Shown here piece by piece: positions 33,441 to 42,010 of a stretch of 52,665 nt of DNA. This stretch comes from Oscillospiraceae bacterium (GTDB lineage: Bacteria > Bacillota > Clostridia > Oscillospirales > CAG-272): positions 1 through 52,665 of the forward strand of contig SVRM01000011.1 of the NCBI GenBank assembly GCA_015064785.1, in the 5' to 3' direction. The first letter of the stretch is position 1. Each line of letters begins with the position of its first letter. A model generated the notes under the pieces. The model worked only from the letters and a program-made list of their open reading frames with translations, was not told the DNA's origin and did no database searches. Position numbers and translations under genes: made by a program.

Positions 33441-33563
33441 GTGTTTTGTGGATTTCGCAGTCTCCCGACTGCGATTTGGTGCGAGCACCAAACCATCCAC
33501 AACTCCACACAACCCCAAACTCCACATAGAAAGGAAACTTTCGCCAAGCGAAAGTAATGGTCA
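33441..33563 (+). repeat. Structured leader repeat, copy A (glnS)
   Basis: Dispersed element of 123 nt ending in the glnS start. Module 1 (33441-33495) has hairpin CGCAGT with ACTGCG and hairpin TTTGGTG with CACCAAA. A C-rich spacer of 32 nt follows. Module 2 (33528-33563) has AGAAAGGA, an 8-bp hairpin ACTTTCGC with GCGAAAGT, then ATGGTCA. The same two modules precede spoIIIAA. Confidence 0.75.
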
Positions 33564-35230
33564 TAGAAATGGAAGAAATCAAAGAAGTAAAAGCGTCCAA
33601 TTTTATCTGGGACGCGATTGAAGAAGACCTGGCTGCGGGCAACTACACCTCCGTTCATACCCGTTTTCCGCCGGAACCCAACGGCTATCTGCACATCGGT
33701 CACTGCAAGGCACTTGTCATTGACTTCGGCACCGCGAAAAAGTTCGGCGGACTTTGCAACCTCCGTATGGACGATACCAACCCCGCAAAGGAAGACACCG
33801 AATATGTCGATGCCATCAAGGAAGATATCCACTGGCTCGGCTTTGACTGGGACGACCGCTTCTTCTACGGCTCTGACTATTTTGAGCAGGACTACGAATA
33901 CGCCGTTGAGCTCATCAAGAAGGGACTTGCTTACGTCTGCGAGCTGACCGCAGAGCAGTTCCGCGATCCCAAGTACTGCGGCGACGTCAACACGCCCGCT
34001 GTTTCCCCGTGGAGAGACAGACCGATCGAAGAATCGCTTGACCTGTTTGAGCGCATGAAGAACGGCGAATTCCCAGAGGGCAAGTACACGCTGCGTGCCA
34101 AGATCGACCTTGCATCCGGTAACTTCTGTATGCGTGATCCCGTTCTGTACCGCATCCGCTATATCGAGCATCACAGACAGGGAAACAAGTGGTGCATCTA
34201 TCCGATGTACGACTTTGCACATCCGATTCAGGACGCAATCGAGGGCATCTCCCATTCCCTGTGCTCCCTCGAATATGAAATTCACAGACCGCTTTACGAC
34301 TGGGTCATTGCAAACTGCTCTGTCCCGTCCAAGCCCCGTCAGATTGAATTTGCACGTCTGAACATGACCAACACCGTCATGTCCAAGCGTTTCCTGCGCC
34401 ACCTCGTCGAATCCGGTCTCGTTGACGGCTGGGACGACCCGCGTATGCCTACCCTCTGCGGTCTGCGCCGCCGCGGCTACACACCCGGTTCCATCCTCGA
34501 CTTCTGCTCCCGCATCGGTGTATCCAAGGCCAATTCCCTCGTTGAAATCGGTCTGCTGGAAGCCTGCGTCCGCGATGAGCTGAATGAGAAGGCACCGCGC
34601 CGCATCGCTGTTCAGAACCCCATCAAGATCGTTGTCGACAACTATCCTGCTGACAAGGTCGAATATTTTGACGTTCCCAACCATCCGCAGCATCCGGAAA
34701 TGGGTACCCGCAAGGTTCCCTTTACAAAGGAGCTTTATATCGATTCCTCCGACTTCGCACTCGTTCCGCCTCCCAAGTTCTTCCGTCTGAAGCCCGACTC
34801 CGAGGTTCGTCTGATGGGCGCGTATATCATGAAGTGCGGCGAGATCATCCAGAACGAAGACGGTTCCATCAAGGAAATCCACACCACGGTTGATCTGGAA
34901 TCCGGCAACGGCAACCCCGTCGACGGCAGAAAGATCAAGGGTACGATTCACTGGCTGTCCGCAGACTATGCAGAAGAAGCAACGGTCATTCTCTACAACC
35001 GCCTCTTTACGGTGGAAAACATGAACGAAATTGACTCTGCCGATTATGACAAGTACCTCAACCCTGCGTCTGCTGTCAAGGTCGAACACGTCAAGGTGGA
35101 AAAGGCGCTTGCCGATGCCGCACCGGGTGAGCAGTTCCAGTTCGTCCGCGACGGCTACTACTGCAAGGATACCAAGTCCGAGAATACCTTCAACCGCGTT
35201 GTCACACTCAAGGATTCCTTCAAGGCATAA
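33557..35230 (+). CDS. glnS: Glutaminyl-tRNA synthetase
   Basis: Directly charges tRNA-Gln; 557 residues. The HIGH motif is PPEPNGYLHIGHCKA and the KMSKS loop is VMSKRFL. The C-terminal beta-barrel anticodon-binding domains are present (VEYFDVPNHPQHPEMGTRKV, IKGTIHWLSAD). GlnS is uncommon in Bacillota, most of which amidate Glu-tRNA-Gln with GatCAB; its presence suggests ancient acquisition. The ATG at 33557 lies right after the leader hairpin, with MEEIKEV at 33569 as an alternative start. Confidence 0.96.
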   Translation: MVIEMEEIKEVKASNFIWDAIEEDLAAGNYTSVHTRFPPEPNGYLHIGHCKALVIDFGTAKKFGGLCNLRMDDTNPAKEDTEYVDAIKEDIHWLGFDWDDRFFYGSDYFEQDYEYAVELIKKGLAYVCELTAEQFRDPKYCGDVNTPAVSPWRDRPIEESLDLFERMKNGEFPEGKYTLRAKIDLASGNFCMRDPVLYRIRYIEHHRQGNKWCIYPMYDFAHPIQDAIEGISHSLCSLEYEIHRPLYDWVIANCSVPSKPRQIEFARLNMTNTVMSKRFLRHLVESGLVDGWDDPRMPTLCGLRRRGYTPGSILDFCSRIGVSKANSLVEIGLLEACVRDELNEKAPRRIAVQNPIKIVVDNYPADKVEYFDVPNHPQHPEMGTRKVPFTKELYIDSSDFALVPPPKFFRLKPDSEVRLMGAYIMKCGEIIQNEDGSIKEIHTTVDLESGNGNPVDGRKIKGTIHWLSADYAEEATVILYNRLFTVENMNEIDSADYDKYLNPASAVKVEHVKVEKALADAAPGEQFQFVRDGYYCKDTKSENTFNRVVTLKDSFKA

Positions 35231-35248
35231 CTTCACATCAATACCCCT

Positions 35249-35281
35249 CCCGGGATGTCCACACATCCCGGGTCGTTGTTT
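35249..35281 (+). terminator. Hairpin after glnS
   Basis: A 10-bp perfect stem (CCCGGGATGT with ACATCCCGGG) with a 4-nt loop precedes a weak T-rich run. It lies 18 bp after the glnS stop. No gene or other clear signal is seen in 35282-35400. Confidence 0.6.
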
Positions 35282-35408
35282 GAAACCGACACATCATGCT
35301 TTGATGGTGTGACCGCGCCAATGTATTCCCATGCATCGGCCAAGCATCGTTTTCAGATGACAAGGCATCCCCCGCATATCCCAAATCACAGGAAACGGAG
35401 AAACCACC

Positions 35409-35960
35409 TTGTCTACAAGAAAGATTTATATTCTGCTGACGAAATTCAGCGATATCAGAGGACGCATCCTGTCCGCGATGACAGGCAGCTATTATACGCA
35501 CGTCTCCCTTGGGCTGGAGGAAGATCCCGGAACCTTTTACAGCTTTGTGCTCAAAGGCTTCCGCATCGAAAAGCTGTCCCGCTATCTCAAACCGGGACGT
35601 GAGCCCTTCCCCGTCAAGCTCTACGAAATCGAGGTTGCACAGAAGACCTACGAAAAGATCAAGGAAAAAATCGACTATTTCGTCGCATACAAAAGCCGTA
35701 TGCATTACACCACCGTCGGGCTGATTCTGTCGCTTCTGCGGATTCCCTATCAGCGGAAGTTTACGTATTTCTGCTCACAGTTTGTCGCACACATTCTGCA
35801 GCAGGCAGGCATTGTTCCGGCACATCATAAGCCGGCATTGTATCTGCCGCAGGATCTTTCCGATGTTCCGGGAACGACGTTGCTGTTTTCGGGCAATATG
35901 CAGACGTTGTTTGTGTATCTCGGCATGATGATCCCCGCAGATTATACCGTCAAAACGTAA
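35409..35960 (+). CDS. Permuted papain-like (YiiX/NlpC-P60-type) hydrolase
   Basis: A 183-residue protein with the circularly permuted papain-like layout: the catalytic His is in YYTHVSLGLEED near residue 31, and Cys is in YFCSQFVAHIL near residue 122. No signal peptide is seen. Relatives are putative peptidases or amidases of unknown substrate. It uses a TTG start at 35409, supported by GGAG 8 nt upstream. It is downstream of glnS after a terminator-like hairpin. Confidence 0.75.
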   Translation: MSTRKIYILLTKFSDIRGRILSAMTGSYYTHVSLGLEEDPGTFYSFVLKGFRIEKLSRYLKPGREPFPVKLYEIEVAQKTYEKIKEKIDYFVAYKSRMHYTTVGLILSLLRIPYQRKFTYFCSQFVAHILQQAGIVPAHHKPALYLPQDLSDVPGTTLLFSGNMQTLFVYLGMMIPADYTVKT

Positions 35961-35971
35961 TTTTCATCCAA

Positions 35972-37259
35972 ATGAACCGCATTATGAAACATTCTGTTCT
36001 TTGTGTCACAGTCGTGGTGATCCTATTGCTGTTCAGTCAGCTAACTGCATGTCAAACAGCATCAACAGATACAGAATCACCATTTGCGGAAGGAAAATAT
36101 TCTATGGAACAGGAATTGCTCGCATCGTCCGTACATGCCAACGTATATGACCGCGGTGTCGGCATCATTTTCGATGCCGATTCCGACTCCCGCTATTTCT
36201 GCACGCCGGTCGGTGCTTATGTGTTCGCTTGTACCGGCGGCGACGGTGTGCATTTCTGTACGATTCCCGACCGCTTCGGTGATATGATCTTCGTTGTGGA
36301 ACCGATGCCGCTCGACGAAATCCATGTCCGTCCCGTCGCACAAAATTTCACAGATTTCATCCGTGTTCTGCCTGCGGTGCGCTTTACCGGCATCCTGCTT
36401 GATATCCCGCTGCGCACAGAGGCGGAATTTCGGGAAGGACTGCAGATCTTCCGGGAACAGCACGAAACAGAGGAGCATACAGAAAAACTCCGCCATCTTG
36501 CCGCGTACTACGATGTCACGCCGATGGACGATCCGTACACCTACATCCGTTCCCTGCAAAGCACCTTTGACTATAAACAGATCCCGTTTTCTGATGAATA
36601 TTATGAATTAACCGGAAAAATAAACCCTACTCAACATGCAACTTTTACTTATTTGAAACATCCACATTTTTTTAATTGACCTCATTTCTTAACTCCTGCA
36701 ATATCTCAAGACGAACTTGAAGTAGTAACTTTCACCGACGAATAGTCCGTTGAAGTACAACAGCCGAATGATACAACATCAGATTATTCTACCCTCACTT
36801 CTCTAAATTATGAATATAAAGGTTATCTATTCACAGTAGAATTCGGTATAATAGGATATGATTCCACTAACAATGTATTCGGATGGACATTTAATATTGA
36901 TTGTAAATCTCATATATTCAATAAACCCGATATTGTAGTAACTTTTAGTTGTAATCGTGATATAACAGACGGTACTGGTTTATTTTGAATTTTCTGATGG
37001 TTTAGGGAAAGTATTACGTAGTCCGCGTGCTGATTGGGTTCGTGGTTATATTGTAGATCGAAATGCTGTTGATTATAAAACCCTATATGTAAACAAATAT
37101 AAACTTCGAACTGGAATCACCTTGACTGTTGGTACTGAAACTCCCATTCATCATCAGCAACCTTTGTATTTAGGAGGCACTCACGATTATAACAACCTAA
37201 TACATTTAACAAAATCGTTGCATGACAGCATAAATGGATGGTATAACGGATATCTCTAA
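35972..37259 (+). pseudogene. Decayed lipoprotein gene with AT-rich 3' half
   Basis: The frame opens at 35972 with a signal peptide and lipobox-like LTAC, then 235 codons to a TGA at 36677. The same frame continues as plausible protein (LTPAISQDELEVVTFTDE) to a TAG at 36743, then for 80 more codons to a TGA at 36986. A shift of one base, from 36978, then reads on (VYFEFSDGLGKVL...INGWYNGYL) to a TAA at 37257. Two nonsense codons plus one frameshift indicate a degraded gene of about 428 codons. Base composition changes near 36595 from typical to markedly AT-rich, suggesting recombination with foreign DNA. No Shine-Dalgarno is seen. The family is not recognised. Confidence 0.6.
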
Positions 37260-37306
37260 CTTTCACAAAAACGCACACCGTATTTTCCTCGGTGTGCGTT
37301 TTTATA
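37260..37306. terminator. Bidirectional terminator
   Basis: A 14-bp stem (AAAAACGCACACCG with CGGTGTGCGTTTTT) with a 9-nt loop and T runs on both strands. It serves the long minus-strand lon-to-GNAT operon and the plus-strand pseudogene. Confidence 0.85.
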
Positions 37307-37307
37307 T

Positions 37308-37727
37308 TCAATGCTTATGATCGTGCGCGTCAAACTTGCCATGCAGATCGTAGTACCATACCCCGTCCGTCATACGGAACCCGAGCCACTTGATCAGATG
37401 CTCGTTGTCGCCTTCCTTGGCTTCAAAATACGCCTCATGCGTTCCTGTCATGTCCATGAAGTTGAGCGTCTGCCGTCCCATGATGAACAGCGCTTCCTCA
37501 TCGTCGACATCTTTGGCACAGACCAGATCATAGATTCGTCCGATCACGCGCTCCCCGTCTGTCTCACCGACGGAAAACTGCGAAATACCGACAAACGTGG
37601 TTTCGTCGTCGGGACCCTCACCGAGATATGCCTGATAGCAAAGACAGCCGGGACGGTACGGCACACCGCACGTCTCACAAAGTCTCGTCTGCAATTGGGA
37701 ATCCTGTACCGGTTTGATAATCAGCAT
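37308..37727 (-). CDS. GNAT-like small protein
   Basis: A 139-residue protein. The C-terminal part (ALFIMGRQTLNFMDMTGTHEAYFEA, then HLIKWLGFRMTDGVWYYDL) resembles a reduced GNAT acetyltransferase domain. The N-terminus has CETCG and CLC, which could bind metal, and the last residues are His-rich (DAHDHKH). GGAGG lies 7 nt upstream of the ATG. It is last gene of the operon, directly before the terminator. Function is unknown. Confidence 0.5.
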   Translation of the reverse strand: MLIIKPVQDSQLQTRLCETCGVPYRPGCLCYQAYLGEGPDDETTFVGISQFSVGETDGERVIGRIYDLVCAKDVDDEEALFIMGRQTLNFMDMTGTHEAYFEAKEGDNEHLIKWLGFRMTDGVWYYDLHGKFDAHDHKH

Positions 37728-37739
37728 CGTGTCCCCTCC

Positions 37740-38624
37740 TTACTGCTTCGGCTTTCTCGCACCCTTGGGTGCATGTGAGAAATGCTCGTTGAAGTGCACA
37801 CCGGCACGACCTGCGCGGTGAGACGGTGAGTGGGACTTGCGCTTGACATCAGCCAAAGCCGCGGCACGTTCGTCCTTTGCGGCATTTTTGAAGCGTTCCT
37901 TGCCGTCGGGCATCAGATGCGTCAGCTCCTCCGGCGTCAGATAGCGCCACTTGCCAAGCCGCAGATTACCAAGCGGAATGTCGCCGATGGCAATGCGCTT
38001 CAGACGGATGATCTTCAGTCCGACCTGCTCGCACATCTTACGGATCTGGCGATTGCGCCCTTCATAGAGTTCCATCTGCAAGGTGACATGGGTGTCATCC
38101 TTTTCCAAAAGCGTCACATTGACCGGACGGATCGGTGTGCCGTCGATTTCCAGCGGCGAGGACAGCTGCTCCAGCTGCTCGTCGGTCGGAATGCCCTCAA
38201 TGCGGACATTGTAATACTTCGGCACCTCATGAGACGGATGCATCATATAGTTGGCAAATTCGCCGTCGTTGGTCAGAATGAGCATACCCTCGGAAACCTT
38301 GTCAAGCCGTCCGACCGGATAGACGCGGCACCCGACGTCGGTTACCAGCTCTCTTACACACTTACGTCCGAGATCGTCATCCATCGTCGTCACATATCCG
38401 CGCGGCTTGTTGAGTACGATATAGGTTTTCTTGTCGGTGTTGTCAGGCAGATACACACGACGGCCGGCATAACGGACTTCATCCCGCTCCGGGTCAATCT
38501 TCTGCCCCAGCTCAGCAGGTTCTCCGTTGACGGTAATGGCGCCCGCCTCAATCTCTTTTTCCGCGGCGCGGCGTGACATAACACCTGCATCGGACATATA
38601 TTTTTGCAGTCTGATTTTTTCCAT
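37740..38624 (-). CDS. Pseudouridine synthase, RluB/RsuA type
   Basis: rRNA pseudouridine synthase of 294 residues. An N-terminal S4 RNA-binding domain (IRLQKYMSDAGVMSRRAAEKEI) is followed by the catalytic domain with VGRLDKVSEGMLILTNDG, where the Asp is the nucleophile, and EGRNRQIRKMCEQVG. A basic C-terminal extension of about 50 residues (RKSHSPSHRAGRAG) is probably disordered. It lies after dacF, as is common in Bacillota. Confidence 0.92.
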   Translation of the reverse strand: MEKIRLQKYMSDAGVMSRRAAEKEIEAGAITVNGEPAELGQKIDPERDEVRYAGRRVYLPDNTDKKTYIVLNKPRGYVTTMDDDLGRKCVRELVTDVGCRVYPVGRLDKVSEGMLILTNDGEFANYMMHPSHEVPKYYNVRIEGIPTDEQLEQLSSPLEIDGTPIRPVNVTLLEKDDTHVTLQMELYEGRNRQIRKMCEQVGLKIIRLKRIAIGDIPLGNLRLGKWRYLTPEELTHLMPDGKERFKNAAKDERAAALADVKRKSHSPSHRAGRAGVHFNEHFSHAPKGARKPKQ

Positions 38625-38649
38625 GTTGTTTTGTTATCCTTTGTTATTA

Positions 38650-39864
38650 TTAGCGGTTTCCCGCAAAGAATCCTCTGATTCGCTCCCAGAGCGTCGGTTC
38701 CCGATAAAGCGGCACATCCTCACATGCATACAACGGAACTTCACAAAGCAGTTCACCGCCGCAGGTATAAACTGCCGTCCCAACCTGCGTGCCTGATGTC
38801 ACCGGCGCATATAAAAACCGCGGCAGGCGCAGCTCCTTTTGGATATCTGCGTGATCGTGCGGCAGCGTCATCGATACCACATCCGTGTTTTTCACAGCCA
38901 CCGTCAGAATGACACCGTCTCCCGGCAGACCTCCGTCCGCGAGCGCACCGCCAACCACCGGCAGAACAGCATACTGCTCACCGACTTCTGTCAGTGTCAC
39001 ATGCTCGACCTGAGAAAAGCCCCAGTCATACAGCGCCCGGTGATCGTTCCAGTCGTCCGGTGCCGCCAGCGTCACGCAGTACAGCGTCACACCGTTCCGC
39101 GTACACGCCGATACCAGACACCGTCCCGATTTTTTTGTGAATCCGGTCTTGATGCCGATACAGCCGTCCAGCGACCGCAGCAGCTTATTGTGGTTGATTA
39201 ACAGCCGGATTCCTTCTCCGCCCTTCAGCGGAATTTCCTTTTTGTGTGTCGCTACCGTTTCGGCGAAGACATCGTAAGCCATCGCTGCTCGGGCAATGTC
39301 TGCAAGCTCCCCTGCAGTGGTATAATGATCCTCATGATCCAGTCCGTGCGGATTGGAAAAATGCGTATTGCAAAGCCCCATCTCCGCCGCCAGTGCATTC
39401 ATCTGACCGGAAAATTGATCCAGTGAACCGGCACAGGCAATGGCAAGTGCTGTCGCTGCATCGTTGGCACTTTCCATCAGCACCGCGTCCAGCAGCTGCC
39501 GCACCGTCAGTGTTTCGCCTTCATACAGATAAACCGAAGAGCCTTCCACACCAACAGCCTCAGGCGGAATCGCTACCGCCTGTTCCAGATCATATCCGCC
39601 CGACAGCACCGTCAGCGCAGTCATAATCTTGGTGGTACTCGCCATCGGCATCCGGACATCCGCCTGCTTGCTCCACAGAACCCGTCCCGTATCATCGGTC
39701 AGAATCGCCGATTCGGCAGAGACGGTGGGCGGAGCGGTCTGTACTTCGACGGACGCCGCAGCAGCATCGGCTGTCAGCAGCATGTCCGGTCCGGAAGCTG
39801 TCACCGGCAGGGCAAACAGCGCGGCAAGGGTTATCACCGCAAGAATTCTGCGAAAACGACACAT
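38650..39864 (-). CDS. D-alanyl-D-alanine carboxypeptidase (DacF/PBP5-like)
   Basis: Secreted serine peptidase of the S11 family that trims peptidoglycan pentapeptides; 404 residues with an N-terminal signal sequence. The active-site motifs are MASTTKIMTALT (SxxK), MESANDAA (SxN) and IGIKTGFTKKSG (KTG). The C-terminus is moderately amphipathic (LWERIRGFFAGN), typical of the membrane anchor. The dacF position next to ytfJ and scpAB suggests a role in spore cortex formation. Confidence 0.93.
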   Translation of the reverse strand: MCRFRRILAVITLAALFALPVTASGPDMLLTADAAAASVEVQTAPPTVSAESAILTDDTGRVLWSKQADVRMPMASTTKIMTALTVLSGGYDLEQAVAIPPEAVGVEGSSVYLYEGETLTVRQLLDAVLMESANDAATALAIACAGSLDQFSGQMNALAAEMGLCNTHFSNPHGLDHEDHYTTAGELADIARAAMAYDVFAETVATHKKEIPLKGGEGIRLLINHNKLLRSLDGCIGIKTGFTKKSGRCLVSACTRNGVTLYCVTLAAPDDWNDHRALYDWGFSQVEHVTLTEVGEQYAVLPVVGGALADGGLPGDGVILTVAVKNTDVVSMTLPHDHADIQKELRLPRFLYAPVTSGTQVGTAVYTCGGELLCEVPLYACEDVPLYREPTLWERIRGFFAGNR

Positions 39865-39966
39865 ATCTCATCCATCCTTTGCATTTTCATGATTGGTTCA
39901 TGATATGCGCACGGTGCATGGGATATGCACAGACGCCAAAAGCATCCCGCAGATGATCTTTACCTA

Positions 39967-40485
39967 TTACAGTGATGTGTCGAGGAATTCGTGTTCCTCT
40001 TCAACGGCAGAATCCGCATTGTCTGCATCAGCGGCATCGTTCGTCGCTTCCGCAGAATCCTCCTTTGCGTCTTCCGCATTCTTCTTTTCCTTCTTTTTGG
40101 GCAGCATGGACTTGATCTTTTCAATGATTTCCGGTGCGCGCTCCACAAGCGAGGAGACGTTGTATCCGAGATCTGCCGGCTTGGAGGTGGGGTTGGATAC
40201 GTTCATCATCTCAACCGAGCCGTCCGCATGGACAACGAGAAAGGCAACCGGGACAACGGAAACACCAGACCCGCCGCCTCCTCCGAAGTTGCTGTTTCCG
40301 GCACTCTTCTTGCTTTCATAATCAACACCGCCGGATGCAATTCCCATGGAAACCTTCGATACGGGAATGATCGTTGTGCCGGCGTTTGTTTCAATCGGCG
40401 TACCGATGATGGTATTGGCATCCACAACCGTGCGGATGTCCTCCAGTGCATTGGCAATGATGCCGGATACTTTGGTTTCTGCCAT
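39967..40485 (-). CDS. Sporulation protein YtfJ/GerW family
   Basis: 172 residues from the ATG at 40485, which has AGAGG 8 nt upstream. The conserved core (ETNAGTTIIPVSKVSMGIASGGVDY, glycine run, PVAFLVVHADGSVEM) defines the GerW/YtfJ family, needed in Bacillus for the spore germination response to L-alanine. An acidic low-complexity tail follows. It follows the DUF2953 gene, as ytfJ follows ytfI in Bacillus. Confidence 0.93.
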   Translation of the reverse strand: MAETKVSGIIANALEDIRTVVDANTIIGTPIETNAGTTIIPVSKVSMGIASGGVDYESKKSAGNSNFGGGGGSGVSVVPVAFLVVHADGSVEMMNVSNPTSKPADLGYNVSSLVERAPEIIEKIKSMLPKKKEKKNAEDAKEDSAEATNDAADADNADSAVEEEHEFLDTSL

Positions 40486-40546
40486 GATGAAATCCTCTCT
40501 TTCATACGCTTTCGATATGGATTGAACCATTCATAATTGTGTGCGT

Positions 40547-41338
40547 TTACCTGTTTTTCAGCTCACGGATGACCTGGGCCCGTGCCTCAGCTTCCTGTCG
40601 GCGCCGTGCTTCCCGCTGTTCTGCGGTCTCGTTTTTCCGCGCTTCCGTTTCCACCGACAATGCCGCACCGCCGCCTGCAATCAGCAAAGCGAACAACTGC
40701 CACAGTGCGATGGAAAATATAATTTTTCCGCGGACCGACGGTTTTTCCGCCAGAAAATCCGCATATATGGATATGGAATCTTTCCTGATACGGCCAAACA
40801 TCCGGGTCTTGGACAGCAGATTCCAGAAATTCTCCATTGCAGCCCAGAGCCAGCCGTACAGAATCGCAGTATTCGCGGCATCCCCTGTCGCTGCCGTGAT
40901 CTCAAGATATGCAATATCTACGCGCAGATATCTGCCGAATCTCCCGAGCAGCGCCCGCGTCAGTGCAAGCACCAGCTTGATGATGTGCCGCACGCCTCGT
41001 TTTTTCGGCGTATAACCGGTTTTCTTCGCCCTATCTTCCTGTTTTTTTTGCTTCAGTTCTTTTTTCTGTGTTTTCTTTTCTTTTTTTCGCGCAGCCGCTT
41101 CGGCTTTTTTTTGTTTTTTGGCATACAGCCGCTCTAACGCACCGCGCCGGAATTTTCTGATATTGGGAAGTCGCTTTTTTACCGGAAGAATCGGAATACG
41201 AACAAACAGCACCTGTACAGCAAGCGAAAAATCCACCTTGCCCGCCGTCTGTATTTTGCAGATGATGCGGATCGGAACGACAAAAAGAAGTACAAAAAAC
41301 GCAAGCAGACATAACAGTATCACTGGTATCAGCTTCAT
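40547..41338 (-). CDS. DUF2953 membrane protein (YtfI-like)
   Basis: A 263-residue protein with an N-terminal membrane helix (LIPVILLCLLAFFVLLFVV), a strongly basic Lys-rich coiled segment at about residues 72-110, and a DUF2953 region with ATGDAANTAILYGWLWAAMENF. A C-terminal helix precedes a charged Glu/Arg tail. The order scpB-ytfI-ytfJ is kept. Function is unknown, probably sporulation or envelope related. Confidence 0.8.
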   Translation of the reverse strand: MKLIPVILLCLLAFFVLLFVVPIRIICKIQTAGKVDFSLAVQVLFVRIPILPVKKRLPNIRKFRRGALERLYAKKQKKAEAAARKKEKKTQKKELKQKKQEDRAKKTGYTPKKRGVRHIIKLVLALTRALLGRFGRYLRVDIAYLEITAATGDAANTAILYGWLWAAMENFWNLLSKTRMFGRIRKDSISIYADFLAEKPSVRGKIIFSIALWQLFALLIAGGGAALSVETEARKNETAEQREARRRQEAEARAQVIRELKNR

Positions 41339-41371
41339 TGTGTACTCCTCCTGTCATCAAATTTGGAAACA

Positions 41372-42010
41372 TCAGTCACCGTCTGCGTGCAGCTGTGCCA
41401 CTGCATCGGGATTTTCCGCACCTTCTGTTTCACCGCGGGAAAGGAATTGCTCTGCCGGCGGGAGCTGTCCGAGATGCTCCAGACCAAACACGCGCAGAAA
41501 TGCGTCTGTGGTGCCATACAGCGTCGGACGTCCGGGGACATCGAGCCGTCCCTTGGACGCAATCAGTCCCTTCTCCACAAGAGAAGATACGACATAACCG
41601 GTATCGACCCCGCGTACCTCATCGATATAGGAGCGCGTCACCGGCTGGTTATAAGCAATGATCGCCAGCGTTTCCAGCGATGCGCGGGACAGATTACCGC
41701 CGCGTCTGACACCGAGTGCGGTACGAATATAAGGAAGATATTTTTCGCGTGTCACCAGCTGACAGCCATCCCCGACACGGATCAGCTGAATTCCACGGCC
41801 TTCGTAGGACGCCGAAAGCTCGTCGGCACAGGCAGCCGCCTCCTCCTCGGTAATCCCAAGTGCAAGCGCCAGTTTTTCATAGGACATCGGATGCCCTGCG
41901 GCAAACAGAATCGCCTCAAAAGCCTCTCTGATACCGGCTGCATCCAGTCCCTCGGGTGCTTCACCGACAGGAAGGGGGGCAGTTATATCCATGGTCTGCG
42001 TTTCATTCAT
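41372..42010 (-). CDS. scpB: Segregation and condensation protein B
   Basis: SMC kleisin-associated winged-helix protein of 212 residues. The core (IREAFEAILFAAGHPMSYEKLALALGI, LSRASLETLAIIAYNQPVTRSYIDEVRGVDT, LVEKGLIASKGRLDVPGRPTLYGTTDAFLRVFGL) is typical. It starts within the scpA stop (ATGA overlap). Confidence 0.96.
   Translation of the reverse strand: MNETQTMDITAPLPVGEAPEGLDAAGIREAFEAILFAAGHPMSYEKLALALGITEEEAAACADELSASYEGRGIQLIRVGDGCQLVTREKYLPYIRTALGVRRGGNLSRASLETLAIIAYNQPVTRSYIDEVRGVDTGYVVSSLVEKGLIASKGRLDVPGRPTLYGTTDAFLRVFGLEHLGQLPPAEQFLSRGETEGAENPDAVAQLHADGD

Noticed and set aside
31682-35266. A 1194-codon open frame antisense to gltX and glnS
   Set aside because: Both synthetase genes use strongly biased codons that seldom give stops on the opposite strand. 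The antisense translation shows no motif, and the sense genes are certain.
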